Source: Trueperaceae bacterium (GTDB taxonomy: Bacteria; Deinococcota; Deinococci; Deinococcales; Trueperaceae). Taken from it: DNA of 64,000 nt. Below, one piece after another: positions 8,141 to 17,234 of this stretch. Numbering within the stretch: the stretch's first letter is position 1; the number at the start of each line of letters is the position of its first letter. The DNA lies in contig DASVCN010000034.1 in NCBI GenBank assembly GCA_036381595.1, positions 1 through 64,000 on the forward strand, written 5' to 3'. Below the pieces are notes generated by a model. It had not been told where the DNA came from. It ran no database searches and saw only the letters and a program-made list of their open reading frames with translations. Made by a program: the position numbers and the translations under genes.

Positions 8141-8971
8141 CTTCACCGACCCGGCCGTCAAGCCCGTTACCAGGAACCTCTGCATGAAACCGGCGAAGAG
8201 CAGCCCAGGCAAGGCGATGAGCGTCGCCAGGGCACTCATGTCCTGCCAGTAGATCTGCAGCTCGCCTAGGGTCTCGGCGATGACCACCGGCATGGTTTTG
8301 GCGTTGATGCTCGTGAAGATGAACGCGAAGGTGAACTCGTTCCAGGCGAGGACGAATATGAAGGTGGCCGTCGCGGCCACACCGGGCAGAGCCAGTGGCA
8401 AGGTTATGTGCCGCAGCGCCCGCAGAGTCGTGCAGCCGTCTACCCGGGCCGACTCCTCCAGCTCACGAGGGATGGTGTCGAAGAACGACTTGAGGATCCA
8501 GATGGCGAACGGCACGTTGATGGCCGCGTAGACGATGACCAAGCCCAGGTGAGTGTCGAGTAGCCGCAGGTCGCGCATGAGGAGGAAGAGCGGGATGACG
8601 GCGGTGATAGGCGGAAGCAGTCTGGTCGCAAGTACCGACATGAGCAGTGGCAACCGACCGTTGAAGGTCAGGCGCGAGAACGCGTATGCGGCAAGGCATC
8701 CGGCAACGATAGTCAGCACCGTGGAGAGGGATGCGATGACGACGCTGTTCCAGAGGTTGGGCAGGATGGTGCCTTCGCCCAGGGAGAGGAAGTGGCGGTA
8801 TGAGTCTAGATTCGGTGAGAAGAAGAGTTTGGGCGGGAAAGCGAAGATGTCGAGTCTGGACTTGAACGAGTTGAGTATCAACCACACGATCGGGACCAGC
8901 GACCAGACGGTAAATATCGCAGTCAGGCCCCAGCGCAGCAGCGCATTGCGGCCGAAGATCATCGGGGCCAT
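8138..8971 (-). CDS. carbohydrate ABC transporter permease, MalG/UgpE type
   Basis: 277 residues. Inner-membrane subunit with six TM segments. The EAA loop is ELEESARVDGCTTLRALRHITLPLALPG around residues 185-212 (quoted in parts: ELEESARVDG, ITLPLALPG), and the C-terminus ending in LVTGLTAGSVK is typical of MalG-like proteins (FVxGLTxGAVKG). The ATG at 8971 overlaps the TGA of the upstream permease (TGATG). A longer open frame running back to 9652 is a shadow of that gene. Substrate unknown, probably a sugar or sugar acid. Confidence 0.92.
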   Translation of the reverse strand: MAPMIFGRNALLRWGLTAIFTVWSLVPIVWLILNSFKSRLDIFAFPPKLFFSPNLDSYRHFLSLGEGTILPNLWNSVVIASLSTVLTIVAGCLAAYAFSRLTFNGRLPLLMSVLATRLLPPITAVIPLFLLMRDLRLLDTHLGLVIVYAAINVPFAIWILKSFFDTIPRELEESARVDGCTTLRALRHITLPLALPGVAATATFIFVLAWNEFTFAFIFTSINAKTMPVVIAETLGELQIYWQDMSALATLIALPGLLFAGFMQRFLVTGLTAGSVK

Positions 8972-9900
8972 CAGTGCTGGACCTCCCGGTAAACGAGTCG
9001 GATGTAGACGAAGCTTATCGCCGCCCCCAGAACCATCAGGACCACCGCGATCGTCGCCGCCTGGCCGCCGTCGAAGTATCTGAAGTAGGTGCGGTAGATA
9101 TGGATGCCGTACGGCGTGGTCGAATTGCCTGGGCCGCCGCCGGTCATGATGTAGATCAGATCGAATACCCGCAGTTTGAGGATCGTTTGGAACAGCAGAG
9201 CGATGGTGAGCGAGGGCCGCAGCAGCGGCAGGATGATGTGCCAGAGTTCCTGCCAGGCATTGACTCCGTCGGATCGCGCTGCCTCCAGCACCTCCTTGGG
9301 GATCGCCGTCAGGCCGGCGAGCAGGATGATAGTCACGAACGGAGTAGACCGCCACACTTCCGTGACGACTACGGCGAGTCGGCTCATCTGCGAGTCGCCC
9401 AGCCACGTGACCGGCTGGATTCCTATCAGACCAACGAACCAGTTGATGAGCCCGAAGTCGTGGTTCCACAACAGCCGCCAATCGAGGCCAACGGCTATGG
9501 GCGCGATCAGGTAGGGCAGCAGGATTATCGTGGCGAACCACTTCCGGCTCCTGTCGAGCGAACCGAGCAACAGGGCGCCGGTGAGCCCCAGCACGAACTC
9601 GAGGGCGATCGTGGCGACCACGAACAGTGCCGTGAAGCTCGATACCGCCCAAAACGTGCCGTCTCCCAGCAGTGTGGCGTAGTTATCGAAGCCGATGAAG
9701 CGGGTCGCGCTGGGGTTTATGTAGCGCCAGGCGAAGAAGGAGAGATAGACGTTGTAGACCAGCGGATATATGAGTACGACGCCCAGGAGCAGGAACGACG
9801 GCGCCAGCAGTAGATACGGCACAAACCGGTGCGTCCGGCGGGATCTCCTCCCGCCCGACGCACGGTGAGAATCGATGCTCTTCAGGCGGCTAGCAGCCAT
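8971..9900 (-). CDS. carbohydrate ABC transporter permease, MalF/UgpA type
   Basis: 309 residues. Partner of the MalG-like permease. Basic N-terminus, TM1 (PYLLLAPSFLLLGVVLIYPL), WRYINPSATRFIGFDNY block, and EAA motif EVLEAARSDGVNAWQELWH. TGATG overlap with the downstream gene; one base separates its ATG from the stop of the binding-protein gene, so the three are one transcriptional unit. No ATPase gene lies in the operon; a shared MsmK/UgpC-type ATPase elsewhere is the usual solution in this family. Confidence 0.92.
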   Translation of the reverse strand: MAASRLKSIDSHRASGGRRSRRTHRFVPYLLLAPSFLLLGVVLIYPLVYNVYLSFFAWRYINPSATRFIGFDNYATLLGDGTFWAVSSFTALFVVATIALEFVLGLTGALLLGSLDRSRKWFATIILLPYLIAPIAVGLDWRLLWNHDFGLINWFVGLIGIQPVTWLGDSQMSRLAVVVTEVWRSTPFVTIILLAGLTAIPKEVLEAARSDGVNAWQELWHIILPLLRPSLTIALLFQTILKLRVFDLIYIMTGGGPGNSTTPYGIHIYRTYFRYFDGGQAATIAVVLMVLGAAISFVYIRLVYREVQH

Positions 9901-9901
9901 G

Positions 9902-11164
9902 TCAGAGCAAGCTGTCTATCTGCCGACACATCGCTCCGGCTGCTTCCTCGGGTGTGGAACGACCCTCGAGCGCGGTCGTGAGTTCGATAGTGATGATGTC
10001 GGCCATCTCGGCGAATCTCGGATGAGAAGGGGTGAACTCGGAGGCAGCAGTCGCCGTCAGCCATCCGGCCGCAGCCGGATTCCCGCTGCTGAAGCCCTGG
10101 TCGTTGTAAACCGACGCTCGAACCGGGGCATTAGCGTACTCGACCGCCATCGTCAGCTGGTTCTCGGGGTTGGTGAGCCACTGGACGAGTTGCCAGGCGG
10201 CATCCTTGTTATCACTGTTCCTGTCTATCGCGAGGCTCCAGAGAGTATTTAGGCTGCGTCCCGGCTCAACGCCGTCGGCGGTGGGGGTGACGCTCCATCC
10301 GATGACCTCTGGTCCGGTCTCGGCCACGATGCGGCCGTAGTAGGGCGAGAAGTAGATTCCCATCGCCGCGTCTCCGGTCTGCAGCATCCTGATCTGATCG
10401 TCACGGCCCAAGGCGAACGTGTCGGGTGGCATGTAGCCGCCCTGGAAGAGGTCAGCCCAGAATGCGATCGTTGCAATTCCCTCGGGCTCGTCGAGCAGAC
10501 ATTCGGTTCCGGACTCGTCCAGTATCTCGCCGCCGTGCGCGAATAGGAGCCGTGCGAAGTCCTGAGTGATCTCGAACCCTGGTACGCCGCGCATCACTAG
10601 ACCGTAAACGCCCTCCCGCGTCAGCTCCTTGGCCGCCGCACCCAACTCCTCGATGGTGGTAGGCGGCTCCACTCCGGCCTCTTCGAGGAGATCCTTCCGG
10701 TAGTAGAGCATGGTGGTGCCACCGCGAAACGGGATGGCGACGAGGTTGCCGTCGACGGTATTGACAGCGAGTAACGACTGGATGATGTCGTCGGACGCGT
10801 ACTCGTTATCTGTCGCTTGGAAGCGGTCGCTCAGCGGCTCGAGGAAGGCAGCCACCTCAAGGTTCATCCACGAGTCTTGCAGCGTGGCGACGTCGAACCT
10901 GCCCGTACCGCTCACGTACTCGATCACCGCTCGCTCGCGAAGCTGATCGGTCGGGGCGGTCACCACCTCGACCTCTATGCCGGTGGCATCGGTGAATTCG
11001 CTTACCAGTCCCCCCTCACCCCCGGTCGCTTCATAGAGGGTGGGGTGGATCAGAAGGGTGATGCTCTCCTGGGCCGAGGCCACCATCAACAGCGAGATAC
11101 TCGTCGTAGCGATAAACACCAGAACCAGATTTCGTATTGAACCGTTGATCCTTGTCATGCTCAC
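9902..11164 (-). CDS. ABC transporter extracellular solute-binding protein, family 1
   Basis: 420 residues. Signal peptide NLVLVFIATTSISLLMVASAQ, cleavage near AQESI. The SBP_bac_1 pattern is seen: EFTDATGIEVEVV near the N-terminus, FDVATLQDSWMNLEVAAFLEPL, IPFRGGTTMLYYRKDLLEEAGVEPPTTIEEL (partly quoted here as YYRKDLLEEAGVEPP) and a C-terminal DAAWQLVQWLTNPENQ. Binds the sugar or polyol delivered to the two permeases. ATG start at 11164. Confidence 0.92.
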   Translation of the reverse strand: MSMTRINGSIRNLVLVFIATTSISLLMVASAQESITLLIHPTLYEATGGEGGLVSEFTDATGIEVEVVTAPTDQLRERAVIEYVSGTGRFDVATLQDSWMNLEVAAFLEPLSDRFQATDNEYASDDIIQSLLAVNTVDGNLVAIPFRGGTTMLYYRKDLLEEAGVEPPTTIEELGAAAKELTREGVYGLVMRGVPGFEITQDFARLLFAHGGEILDESGTECLLDEPEGIATIAFWADLFQGGYMPPDTFALGRDDQIRMLQTGDAAMGIYFSPYYGRIVAETGPEVIGWSVTPTADGVEPGRSLNTLWSLAIDRNSDNKDAAWQLVQWLTNPENQLTMAVEYANAPVRASVYNDQGFSSGNPAAAGWLTATAASEFTPSHPRFAEMADIITIELTTALEGRSTPEEAAGAMCRQIDSLL

Positions 11165-11204
11165 TCCTTCGCGAGTCGAGGTTGGGGTCGTGTAAGCGGA
11201 TCGT

Positions 11205-12599
11205 TCAGTGGGTCCCGTCTACCACCCCCCCTTGCGAAGCGATCCGCTCACGCAATGAATCGACCGCTACTTTGCGGACGTCGGGAAGACCTTGCCGGGA
11301 AGCCAGGGCTCCTGCCGTGCCGGCGGCCTGACCCATCGCCATGCAGGGTCCCATGACTCTCGCGGAACCGTTGGCTTCACGGGTCGAGGAGAAGCAACGG
11401 CCAGCGACCAGGAGGTTCGACAGGTTTCGCGGGACGAGGCTACCGAACGGGATGTCGTAGGAGCGGCCGTCCTTGACGGGGATACGTTCCTGCTCCCGGC
11501 CGGCCCCATGGAGGTCTACGTGGTGCGATCCCTTGGCCACCCCTTCGGCGGACTTCCGACCTTCGAGCACGTCCTCGGTGGTAAGCACGTAGTCGCCCAT
11601 CACTCGCCTCGTCTCGCGGATGCCAACCCGCGGCGCGATCCCTGAGAGGTGGGCATCCTCGAAACCGGGAACGCAGTCGCGGAGGAAGCTGGTGGCCCGC
11701 GCCACCTGGTCGGTGAGGGTGGAGAGGGAATCACTCAGCCGTTCGATGTCGGTGGCGTCGAGTTTGGCGAGCCGGGTCGTATTCAGGCCAACCTCGCGCC
11801 TCTGTAAAGAGGTCGGCCACATATAGACGGCGGTGGTGTCGAAGAGCCGGCCGGAAGAGATCGCCCGGTCCATCAGGTCGCCGTTGGCATCGAGGACGCA
11901 GAAAGGAAGTCCCTTGTCATAAACGGCCGCTGCGCACTCCGCAGGTGTCTTCTCGATGATCGGGTTCTCGGCGAGGATGAACTGATCAGGATTGTCACGC
12001 ATATAGCGCAGGTACTTCTCGTAGCTCACTCCACCCATTCGGAAGATCAGGCTGGCCGGTTGCATCTCTCCGTCACGACCACCCGCTTCGTACGGGGCTC
12101 CCGCGGCGATCGAAACGTCGCCGTCACCGGAACAATCGATGAAGACATCTGCCTGGATGAAGGTGCGCCCGTTCTTGTTGGTGGCCAATACGCCCAGCAC
12201 TCGACCGTGCTCCACGATCGGCTCCTGGGCGAGGGTGTAGAGGAGGACCGTGACCCTGCTCTGGGCGAGCTTCTCCATGAGGACGATCTTCATGATTTCC
12301 GGATCGAAACAGACCCCGTAGTTGAGCCGCCAGTCGAATACCTCGCCGATGTAGCCGCCCAATTCGGCGCACGCGTCAAGCAGTTCCCGCATAACGCCGC
12401 CGACTATCCACTCACCTCGAGCGTTCAGCGCGCCGTCGATCGGCAATCCGCTCAACAGCTCGCCACCCACCGTGGGTCCGCTGTCCAGAAGCAGGGTGCG
12501 GGCGCCGTTGCGTGCGGCGGCAATGGCGGCGCTCACTCCAGCGCTACCGGCCCCGATGACAACCACGTCGTATCTCTTCGATTTGAAGGCTGGGTACAC
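11205..12599 (-). CDS. FAD-dependent oxidoreductase (FAD_oxidored family)
   Basis: 464 residues. N-terminal dinucleotide motif VVIGAGSAGVSAAIAAARNG followed by LLLDSGPTVGGELLSGLP; a second FAD motif near the C-terminus, NLLVAGRCFSSTREANGSARVMGPCMAMGQAAGTAG (key residues GRC, S, ARVMGPCMAMG), is diagnostic of this family. FIDCSGDGDVSIAAGAP is the usual central block. Probably cytoplasmic, no signal peptide. It sits between the GntR regulator and a sugar-type importer, so oxidation of the imported compound or its derivative is a fair inference; the substrate is unknown. GTG start overlaps the GntR stop by 1 base. Confidence 0.85.
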   Translation of the reverse strand: MYPAFKSKRYDVVVIGAGSAGVSAAIAAARNGARTLLLDSGPTVGGELLSGLPIDGALNARGEWIVGGVMRELLDACAELGGYIGEVFDWRLNYGVCFDPEIMKIVLMEKLAQSRVTVLLYTLAQEPIVEHGRVLGVLATNKNGRTFIQADVFIDCSGDGDVSIAAGAPYEAGGRDGEMQPASLIFRMGGVSYEKYLRYMRDNPDQFILAENPIIEKTPAECAAAVYDKGLPFCVLDANGDLMDRAISSGRLFDTTAVYMWPTSLQRREVGLNTTRLAKLDATDIERLSDSLSTLTDQVARATSFLRDCVPGFEDAHLSGIAPRVGIRETRRVMGDYVLTTEDVLEGRKSAEGVAKGSHHVDLHGAGREQERIPVKDGRSYDIPFGSLVPRNLSNLLVAGRCFSSTREANGSARVMGPCMAMGQAAGTAGALASRQGLPDVRKVAVDSLRERIASQGGVVDGTH

Positions 12600-13327
12600 T
12601 AATCCTCCTCTTCGCCGACGCCGTTGAGTTCCTGGCTCGACTTGGATCGACGTACGATGGTTTCGACACTTCCGATGTGCTGCCTCATTAGGTCCCGCGC
12701 CGCTTCGGCATCCCCCTCGTATATCGAGAACGCGATGAGGCGGTGGAAGTGCTTCCCCTTCTCACGCACTATCGGGTCTTCGGCTGGATGCGGCTCTGTC
12801 TTGCCGAAGAATTCGTACAGCGTGAGGACCATCTCGGATACGACCGGATTGTGCGAGGCGTTGCAGATAAGTGAGTGGAAAGCGATGTTGTGGCGAGCCC
12901 ACTCCCCCGGGTCCCTGAGGGCCGCGTCCTCCTCTTTTGACGCCCTGACGATCGCTTGGCGCTCGGCGTTGGTAGCCCGCTGAGCGGCCAGCGCGGCGAC
13001 CTGCGGTTCGAGTAGACGCCGTGCTTCGAGGAGGTGCGCACGAGTGGGCGCGGGCGTAAAGCTGAGCGACAGGAGCATCTCGTTGTCCGGACCCAAGTTG
13101 GTCGACACGAAGGTGCCGCTGCCCTGGACGACTTCGAGGACGCCTCGGCTCTCGAGAACGCGGTAAGCCTCTCGTACCGATCCCTGTCCAACGTTCAGTT
13201 CCCGAGCCCGTTCGGCGATCGTGGGCAGGCGGTCCCCGGGTTTCAGCTCACCTTCGAGAATCTGCCCCTTGATCTCCTCGACTATCGCTTCGTACGTAAG
13301 TGCCCGGTCTGAAACGCGAGTAGGCAT
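12599..13327 (-). CDS. GntR-family transcriptional regulator with FCD domain
   Basis: 242 residues. N-terminal winged helix (TYEAIVEEIKGQILEGELKPGDRLP, then LNVGQGSVREAYRVLESRGVL; key RLP and VREA), C-terminal FCD ligand-binding domain of the FadR subgroup. In the FCD metal site the usual Asp of DxxFH is Asn (HNIAFHSLI), while other His residues remain (HFHRLI, MRQH). ATG 13327 has AGAAGGAAGGG upstream; a longer frame to 13378 lacks a ribosome site. First gene of the FAD-oxidoreductase/importer operon, with a palindromic operator upstream, so it probably controls the operon in response to the substrate. Confidence 0.9.
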   Translation of the reverse strand: MPTRVSDRALTYEAIVEEIKGQILEGELKPGDRLPTIAERARELNVGQGSVREAYRVLESRGVLEVVQGSGTFVSTNLGPDNEMLLSLSFTPAPTRAHLLEARRLLEPQVAALAAQRATNAERQAIVRASKEEDAALRDPGEWARHNIAFHSLICNASHNPVVSEMVLTLYEFFGKTEPHPAEDPIVREKGKHFHRLIAFSIYEGDAEAARDLMRQHIGSVETIVRRSKSSQELNGVGEEED

Positions 13328-13365
13328 CCTGCCCTTCCTTCTGAATATGTTCTCAGGGTCATCGG

Positions 13366-13382
13366 ATGATTTGAGCAATCAT
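13366..13382. promoter_or_regulatory. palindromic GntR-type operator
   Basis: ATGATT-N5-AATCAT, a perfect dyad 39 bases upstream of the GntR start. Size and symmetry fit FadR/FCD regulators; likely autoregulatory site. The remainder of 13383-13567 shows nothing coding. Confidence 0.55.
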
Positions 13383-13567
13383 GCGATGTTTGTGTTGGGA
13401 AGTCAAGAGTGGAGCCCGGGGCCGACGGAAGACGCAGCACGGAGAACCGGAGGCGAAACCGCTGCCCTTTTCATTAGGAGGACCAAACGTAGCGCCTCTC
13501 ACGTTCGTATAAACAGAGGCGGCAACGAGGAATGAGGTATCGAACCTCCTCCCCTCCACCCACTTGC

Positions 13568-13573
13568 TAACCT
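13568..13573 (+). promoter_or_regulatory. -10 box TAACCT, leaderless start
   Basis: TAACCT ends 7 bases before GTG 13581, matching the spacing seen at other starts in this window. Confidence 0.4.
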
Positions 13574-13580
13574 CTTCGGA

Positions 13581-14561
13581 GTGAAGTCAGGTCGCCCCCG
13601 ACCCGCTCCGCTGGACGACACTGTGTCGCCCGGTCCGGCTGGTCCTGCCTCCATCCTCCGCAGCGCGCGCTCCCGCCTGGGCCGCATGGCGTTGGCGGTT
13701 CTCCTCTGCCTCCTTGCGGGCACGGTGTGGGCGAGCGAGATCTGCGCCTCCGAGTTGCGGGCGGCGATCGTTCCCGACGCGGCTCCCGCTCGCGTGGCGA
13801 CGGCGTTGGTGCGCACGGCGGTGGAAGCGATCGAACCCGCCATGCCGGCGGTCCGGGGCGCTTCACGCCAATGGGAAGACGCCAACGCGCACTGGCTCGA
13901 CCGGCGCGGCTTCCTCCCGCGGCAGTGGGACGAGGACGGCGGGCTCACGTCCGCGAACTGGGCTTCTCTGCTGGCGAAGTTGCAGGAGCCGTACCGAGTG
14001 TCTCCGCGTAGGCTCTCGGGCGCGACCGATCCGCAGACACTGCTCGAGGAGACTCAGCGGGCGCTCGAAGCGGTCGTGGAGAGCCTACGCCCCCTCGCCC
14101 TGCTTGCCACCGTGCCGGGCGAACGCGACGAGTTGGCCTTCGCCGGTGTCACCTGGAACTGGACGCCCAAGCCGCGCTTCCTGCTCTTCGATCCCCGCGG
14201 TCTCGACTTCGGGCCCGACGGAGAGGTCGACTCCATCCTCGCCTCGCTGGGCACCTGCGCCTGGCAGCCGCGCTCCTACCTGAGCACCAACGCTCGCACC
14301 GCCACCAACTTCTATCTGGGCAGCGACAGCGCCCGGGCGAGACTGCTCGCGACCGATCGGGCCGACTACTCGGAGCTCGTCCCCGTGGGACAGGAGATGG
14401 AGTTCCTCTCCTTCGAGGCCGAGGCCCTGGCCGGAGCCCACGTCGCCGCCATCGGCTTCGAAGGGCCGGGCCCCTCGTTCGGCCAGGTGGCCGGGCTGCT
14501 GCTCCGGGCCGAGTCGAACATCGGCGCCTTCGACCTGATGTACTACATGACCCTCCCATGA
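13581..14561 (+). CDS. exported hypothetical protein
   Basis: 326 residues, not recognised. Basic N-terminus followed by a hydrophobic segment MALAVLLCLLAGTVWASE, a signal peptide or anchor; the mature part has two Cys (EICASEL near the cut, and GTCAWQP) and no lipobox. The middle part has helical, acidic stretches and a C-terminal FDLMYYMTLP. GTG 13581 is preceded by a leaderless promoter; an internal ATG at 13686 would give a shorter signal peptide. The next gene's open frame overlaps its stop. Function unknown; located before the GDP-mannose gene. Confidence 0.7.
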   Translation: MKSGRPRPAPLDDTVSPGPAGPASILRSARSRLGRMALAVLLCLLAGTVWASEICASELRAAIVPDAAPARVATALVRTAVEAIEPAMPAVRGASRQWEDANAHWLDRRGFLPRQWDEDGGLTSANWASLLAKLQEPYRVSPRRLSGATDPQTLLEETQRALEAVVESLRPLALLATVPGERDELAFAGVTWNWTPKPRFLLFDPRGLDFGPDGEVDSILASLGTCAWQPRSYLSTNARTATNFYLGSDSARARLLATDRADYSELVPVGQEMEFLSFEAEALAGAHVAAIGFEGPGPSFGQVAGLLLRAESNIGAFDLMYYMTLP

Positions 14562-14626
14562 GGGAGTGGCGAGTGGCGGGCCGCTTCGCCTCCACGCGCG
14601 GTACCATTCGGGTAAGAGGAGATGAG

Positions 14627-15682
14627 TTGAACGATTTCGTTGCCGTCATCATGGCTGGGGGCCGTGGGCAGCGCTTCTGGCCTTTGTCCACCGAGGCGCG
14701 TCCCAAGCAGTTTCTCGATCTAGGCCAGGACGGGCGCACCCTGATCCAGGCGACCTTCGACCGGGTGTTGCCGCTGGCTGGCGACCCGTCGAGGATCCTG
14801 GTCGCGACCGGCGAGCGGTACGTGCCGTTGGTTTGCGAGCAACTACCCGAGCTTCCCGCCGGCAACCTGATCGTGGAACCCGTGGGCAGAGATTCCGGTC
14901 CCGCCGTCGCCCTGGCCTCGCTCGAGGTGCAGAGGCGCTTCGGTGACGTCATCGCCGGCTTCTTCTCCGCCGATCATCGGATCGTGGATGCGAACGGTTT
15001 CCAGCGGTCGCTGGCTTCTGCGATCGAGCTCGCTGCCGGTAGGGCGGGGCTCGTGACCGTGGGCATCACCCCGACTCAACCCTCCACCGGTTACGGCTAT
15101 ATCGAGCAGGGGGCGGCGGTCGGTGCCGGTTTCGAGGTGTCGCGCTTCGTCGAGAAGCCGAACCTGGAGCGGGCTACCCACTACCTGGAGTCGGGCAACT
15201 ACCTGTGGAACGCGGGTATGTTCGTCTGGCCGGTCGACGTCATCCTTGAGGAGCTGGACGCCCATGCGCCGGAGCTGATGGCCCCTCTGCGCGCCGCCTT
15301 CGAGCGGAACACGGTGGCGCGGGACTTCCCCGAGCTGCCCAAGATCAGTATCGACTACGCGGTCATGGAGCATACTCGGCGCGCCTACGTCGTTCGCGGC
15401 GAGTTCGACTGGGACGACATCGGCGACTGGGTGGCGCTGGAGCGTCTGCTCGAACGCGGCGAGGACGGCTCCAACACCGTCGTGGGTCAGCACGTGGGCC
15501 ACGAGGCGTACGGCAACATCGTCTACACCGAGTCGTCCGACGACGTCATCGTCACGCTAGGGGTCGAGGACCTGGTCATCGTCAAGCGCGGCAACACGGT
15601 GCTGCTGGTGCGCAAGGACCGGGTGCAGGAGCTCAAGAAACTGCTCGAGGACGAGCGGTTGGCGGAGCTGGTTCTGGAATAG
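14627..15682 (+). CDS. manC: mannose-1-phosphate guanylyltransferase (GDP-mannose pyrophosphorylase)
   Basis: 351 residues; makes GDP-mannose from mannose-1-phosphate and GTP for surface glycans. Signature VAVIMAGGRGQRFWPLSTEARPKQFL (key GGRGxRxWPxS, PKQF), then AGFFSADHRI, GITPTQPSTGYGYIE, FVEKP and LWNAGMFVW, the standard order. C-terminal left-handed helix region is short; no isomerase domain. TTG 14627 is chosen because AAGAGGAG precedes it and the family starts right there; an ATG at 14558 overlapping the previous gene would add 23 unrelated residues. The 3' end with its stop codon is imperfectly duplicated downstream (15698-15729). Confidence 0.9.
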   Translation: MNDFVAVIMAGGRGQRFWPLSTEARPKQFLDLGQDGRTLIQATFDRVLPLAGDPSRILVATGERYVPLVCEQLPELPAGNLIVEPVGRDSGPAVALASLEVQRRFGDVIAGFFSADHRIVDANGFQRSLASAIELAAGRAGLVTVGITPTQPSTGYGYIEQGAAVGAGFEVSRFVEKPNLERATHYLESGNYLWNAGMFVWPVDVILEELDAHAPELMAPLRAAFERNTVARDFPELPKISIDYAVMEHTRRAYVVRGEFDWDDIGDWVALERLLERGEDGSNTVVGQHVGHEAYGNIVYTESSDDVIVTLGVEDLVIVKRGNTVLLVRKDRVQELKKLLEDERLAELVLE

Positions 15683-15745
15683 TCGAGCCGGGACGGAACG
15701 AGCGGTTGACGGATCTGGTGTTGGAGTAGGGCGAGGCGGGAGCCG
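15651..15745 (+). repeat. 47-bp imperfect tandem duplication of the manC 3' end
   Basis: ACGAGCGGTTGGCGGAGCTG at 15651 recurs as ACGAGCGGTTGACGGATCTG at 15698; both copies run into an in-frame LVLE-stop. The second copy is untranslated, since the first stop terminates manC. Confidence 0.7.
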
Positions 15746-15758
15746 TCTTCTTGCGCTC

Positions 15759-17234
15759 CTACTCTCTAGCGTAGATGTCCTCCAGATCCACGAGGCGGAT
15801 CGAGGGGTCCTGCTCGGCCAACGCTTCGAATCCACTCTCGAAACCAGCCGCCGAGAAGAAGATGTGCCCCGCGGACTTCTCGACATCGAGCGCATCGGCC
15901 GCCCAGCCCGATCCGGACCGCGCGAGGTCTTCGAGGTCTCGCCTGAGCTGCCAATGCAGATGCTGTCCCACCGGCTTCGACGACCACTTCACCTCACCGG
16001 TTAGAACTCGTTCATCATCCAACCTCGCGACGAAGTCGATCTCGATGTCCCGGCGGTTCTTGTCCTTCCCCTCCCAGCGGGCTACTTCCCTTGCCCCCGG
16101 CACTCCCCGCCTGACGTGTTCGCTACCGAAGGCTTCTCGGCAGATGCCCTCGAAGATCTTGCCCATGTAGTCGTCCAAGTATCCCTCGACGTACCTCTTC
16201 CAGACCTCATGCACGTCTCCCGTTTCAAGGCGACTACGGTGGGGGTAGACGAATCTGTACCAGAAGCTGACAGCATTGTCCAAGATCCGGTACCGGTATG
16301 GAGTGCGGGTCCCGGACTCGAAGTTCCGTTCTCGCCAGATCAGCTCCAGGTCTTCCAGTACCTCCAGAGCCCGCCTCACGACGTGCGGTCTATCCTGCAA
16401 CCCGGCTGAGTTAGCGATCTCGTTCAACAAGGATGCCCCGTTGGCAACTGCCGTAAGCACGGCGCGGTACTCCGCGGGATCGCGGATACCCTTCTCCTGT
16501 TCGATTATCCGCTCCAACTGGATATGGATTTCACCGCGGGGGGAAAGGATCGAGTCCGTCACCCGCTGTGAGAGCGACTCACCCGGCTGAATGGAAGCGA
16601 GGTACCTCGGCGTGCCCCCGAAGATTCCGTAGATCAACGCCTTCTCACGCAGCGATCGCCCGGGTGTCATCAAGGCAGAGTTGAGGTAGTCGAAGGGGCG
16701 AAGACGGGCAGCCCAGTCCCACCTGCCATAGAGCGGACCTGCGCCACTCTGCAGGTTCTGCATCGTGCTTACCTCCGAACCACACGCAACGAGGATCAGG
16801 GGCCTTCCCTTCAGTTCTCGGTCCCAAACGGCCATCAGCTGAGAGGCGATGTCCTCGTCCTTCCCTAGAAGGTGCTGGAACTCATCGAGCACGACGACGA
16901 ACGGGCCGTCACTTGCGAGGTCGGCGAAGAGACGAAAGATGTGGCGCCACGTCGGATAGAGCGCTGGATCCGCCTCGTCCTGTTCCGGAAGGAAGGCGGC
17001 AATCTCTTGGAGAAGGTCTCTCTTGTTGAGCTCACCTGTCGTGTCTCCCGCAAGAAAGTAGAAGAAGCGACCGTCCTGCCAAGCGTGATCGAGGAGAAAC
17101 GTCTTGCCTACCCTGCGTCTCCCGTACAGGAGGGCCAGTGCCGGTCTCCCTCTGCTAACGAGTCGCCTCAATTCAACGAGCTCGGCTTCTCTGTTCACGA
17201 AGCCAGGTCGTTCTGCCGAGCGCTTTGACACCAT
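15759..17234 (-). CDS. archaeal-type AAA ATPase with DUF234 C-terminus
   Basis: 491 residues. Walker A LLYGRRRVGKTFLL (residues about 36-49), Walker B FVVVLDEFQHLLG, sensor ILVACGSEVSTM; followed by a winged-helix region (LLNEIANSAGLQDRPHVVRRALEVLEDLELI, key LNxIA) and a C-terminal nuclease-like DUF234 part (IDFVARLDDERVLTGEVKWS, with a D-x(n)-E-x-K pattern of PD-(D/E)XK folds). Family PF01637/PF03008, abundant in archaea and Thermotogae and often patchily distributed. Codon and base use look less GC-rich than neighbours. It stands alone on the minus strand inside a plus-strand glycan cluster: probable horizontal insertion. Function unknown; possibly DNA-linked. Confidence 0.88.
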   Translation of the reverse strand: MVSKRSAERPGFVNREAELVELRRLVSRGRPALALLYGRRRVGKTFLLDHAWQDGRFFYFLAGDTTGELNKRDLLQEIAAFLPEQDEADPALYPTWRHIFRLFADLASDGPFVVVLDEFQHLLGKDEDIASQLMAVWDRELKGRPLILVACGSEVSTMQNLQSGAGPLYGRWDWAARLRPFDYLNSALMTPGRSLREKALIYGIFGGTPRYLASIQPGESLSQRVTDSILSPRGEIHIQLERIIEQEKGIRDPAEYRAVLTAVANGASLLNEIANSAGLQDRPHVVRRALEVLEDLELIWRERNFESGTRTPYRYRILDNAVSFWYRFVYPHRSRLETGDVHEVWKRYVEGYLDDYMGKIFEGICREAFGSEHVRRGVPGAREVARWEGKDKNRRDIEIDFVARLDDERVLTGEVKWSSKPVGQHLHWQLRRDLEDLARSGSGWAADALDVEKSAGHIFFSAAGFESGFEALAEQDPSIRLVDLEDIYARE

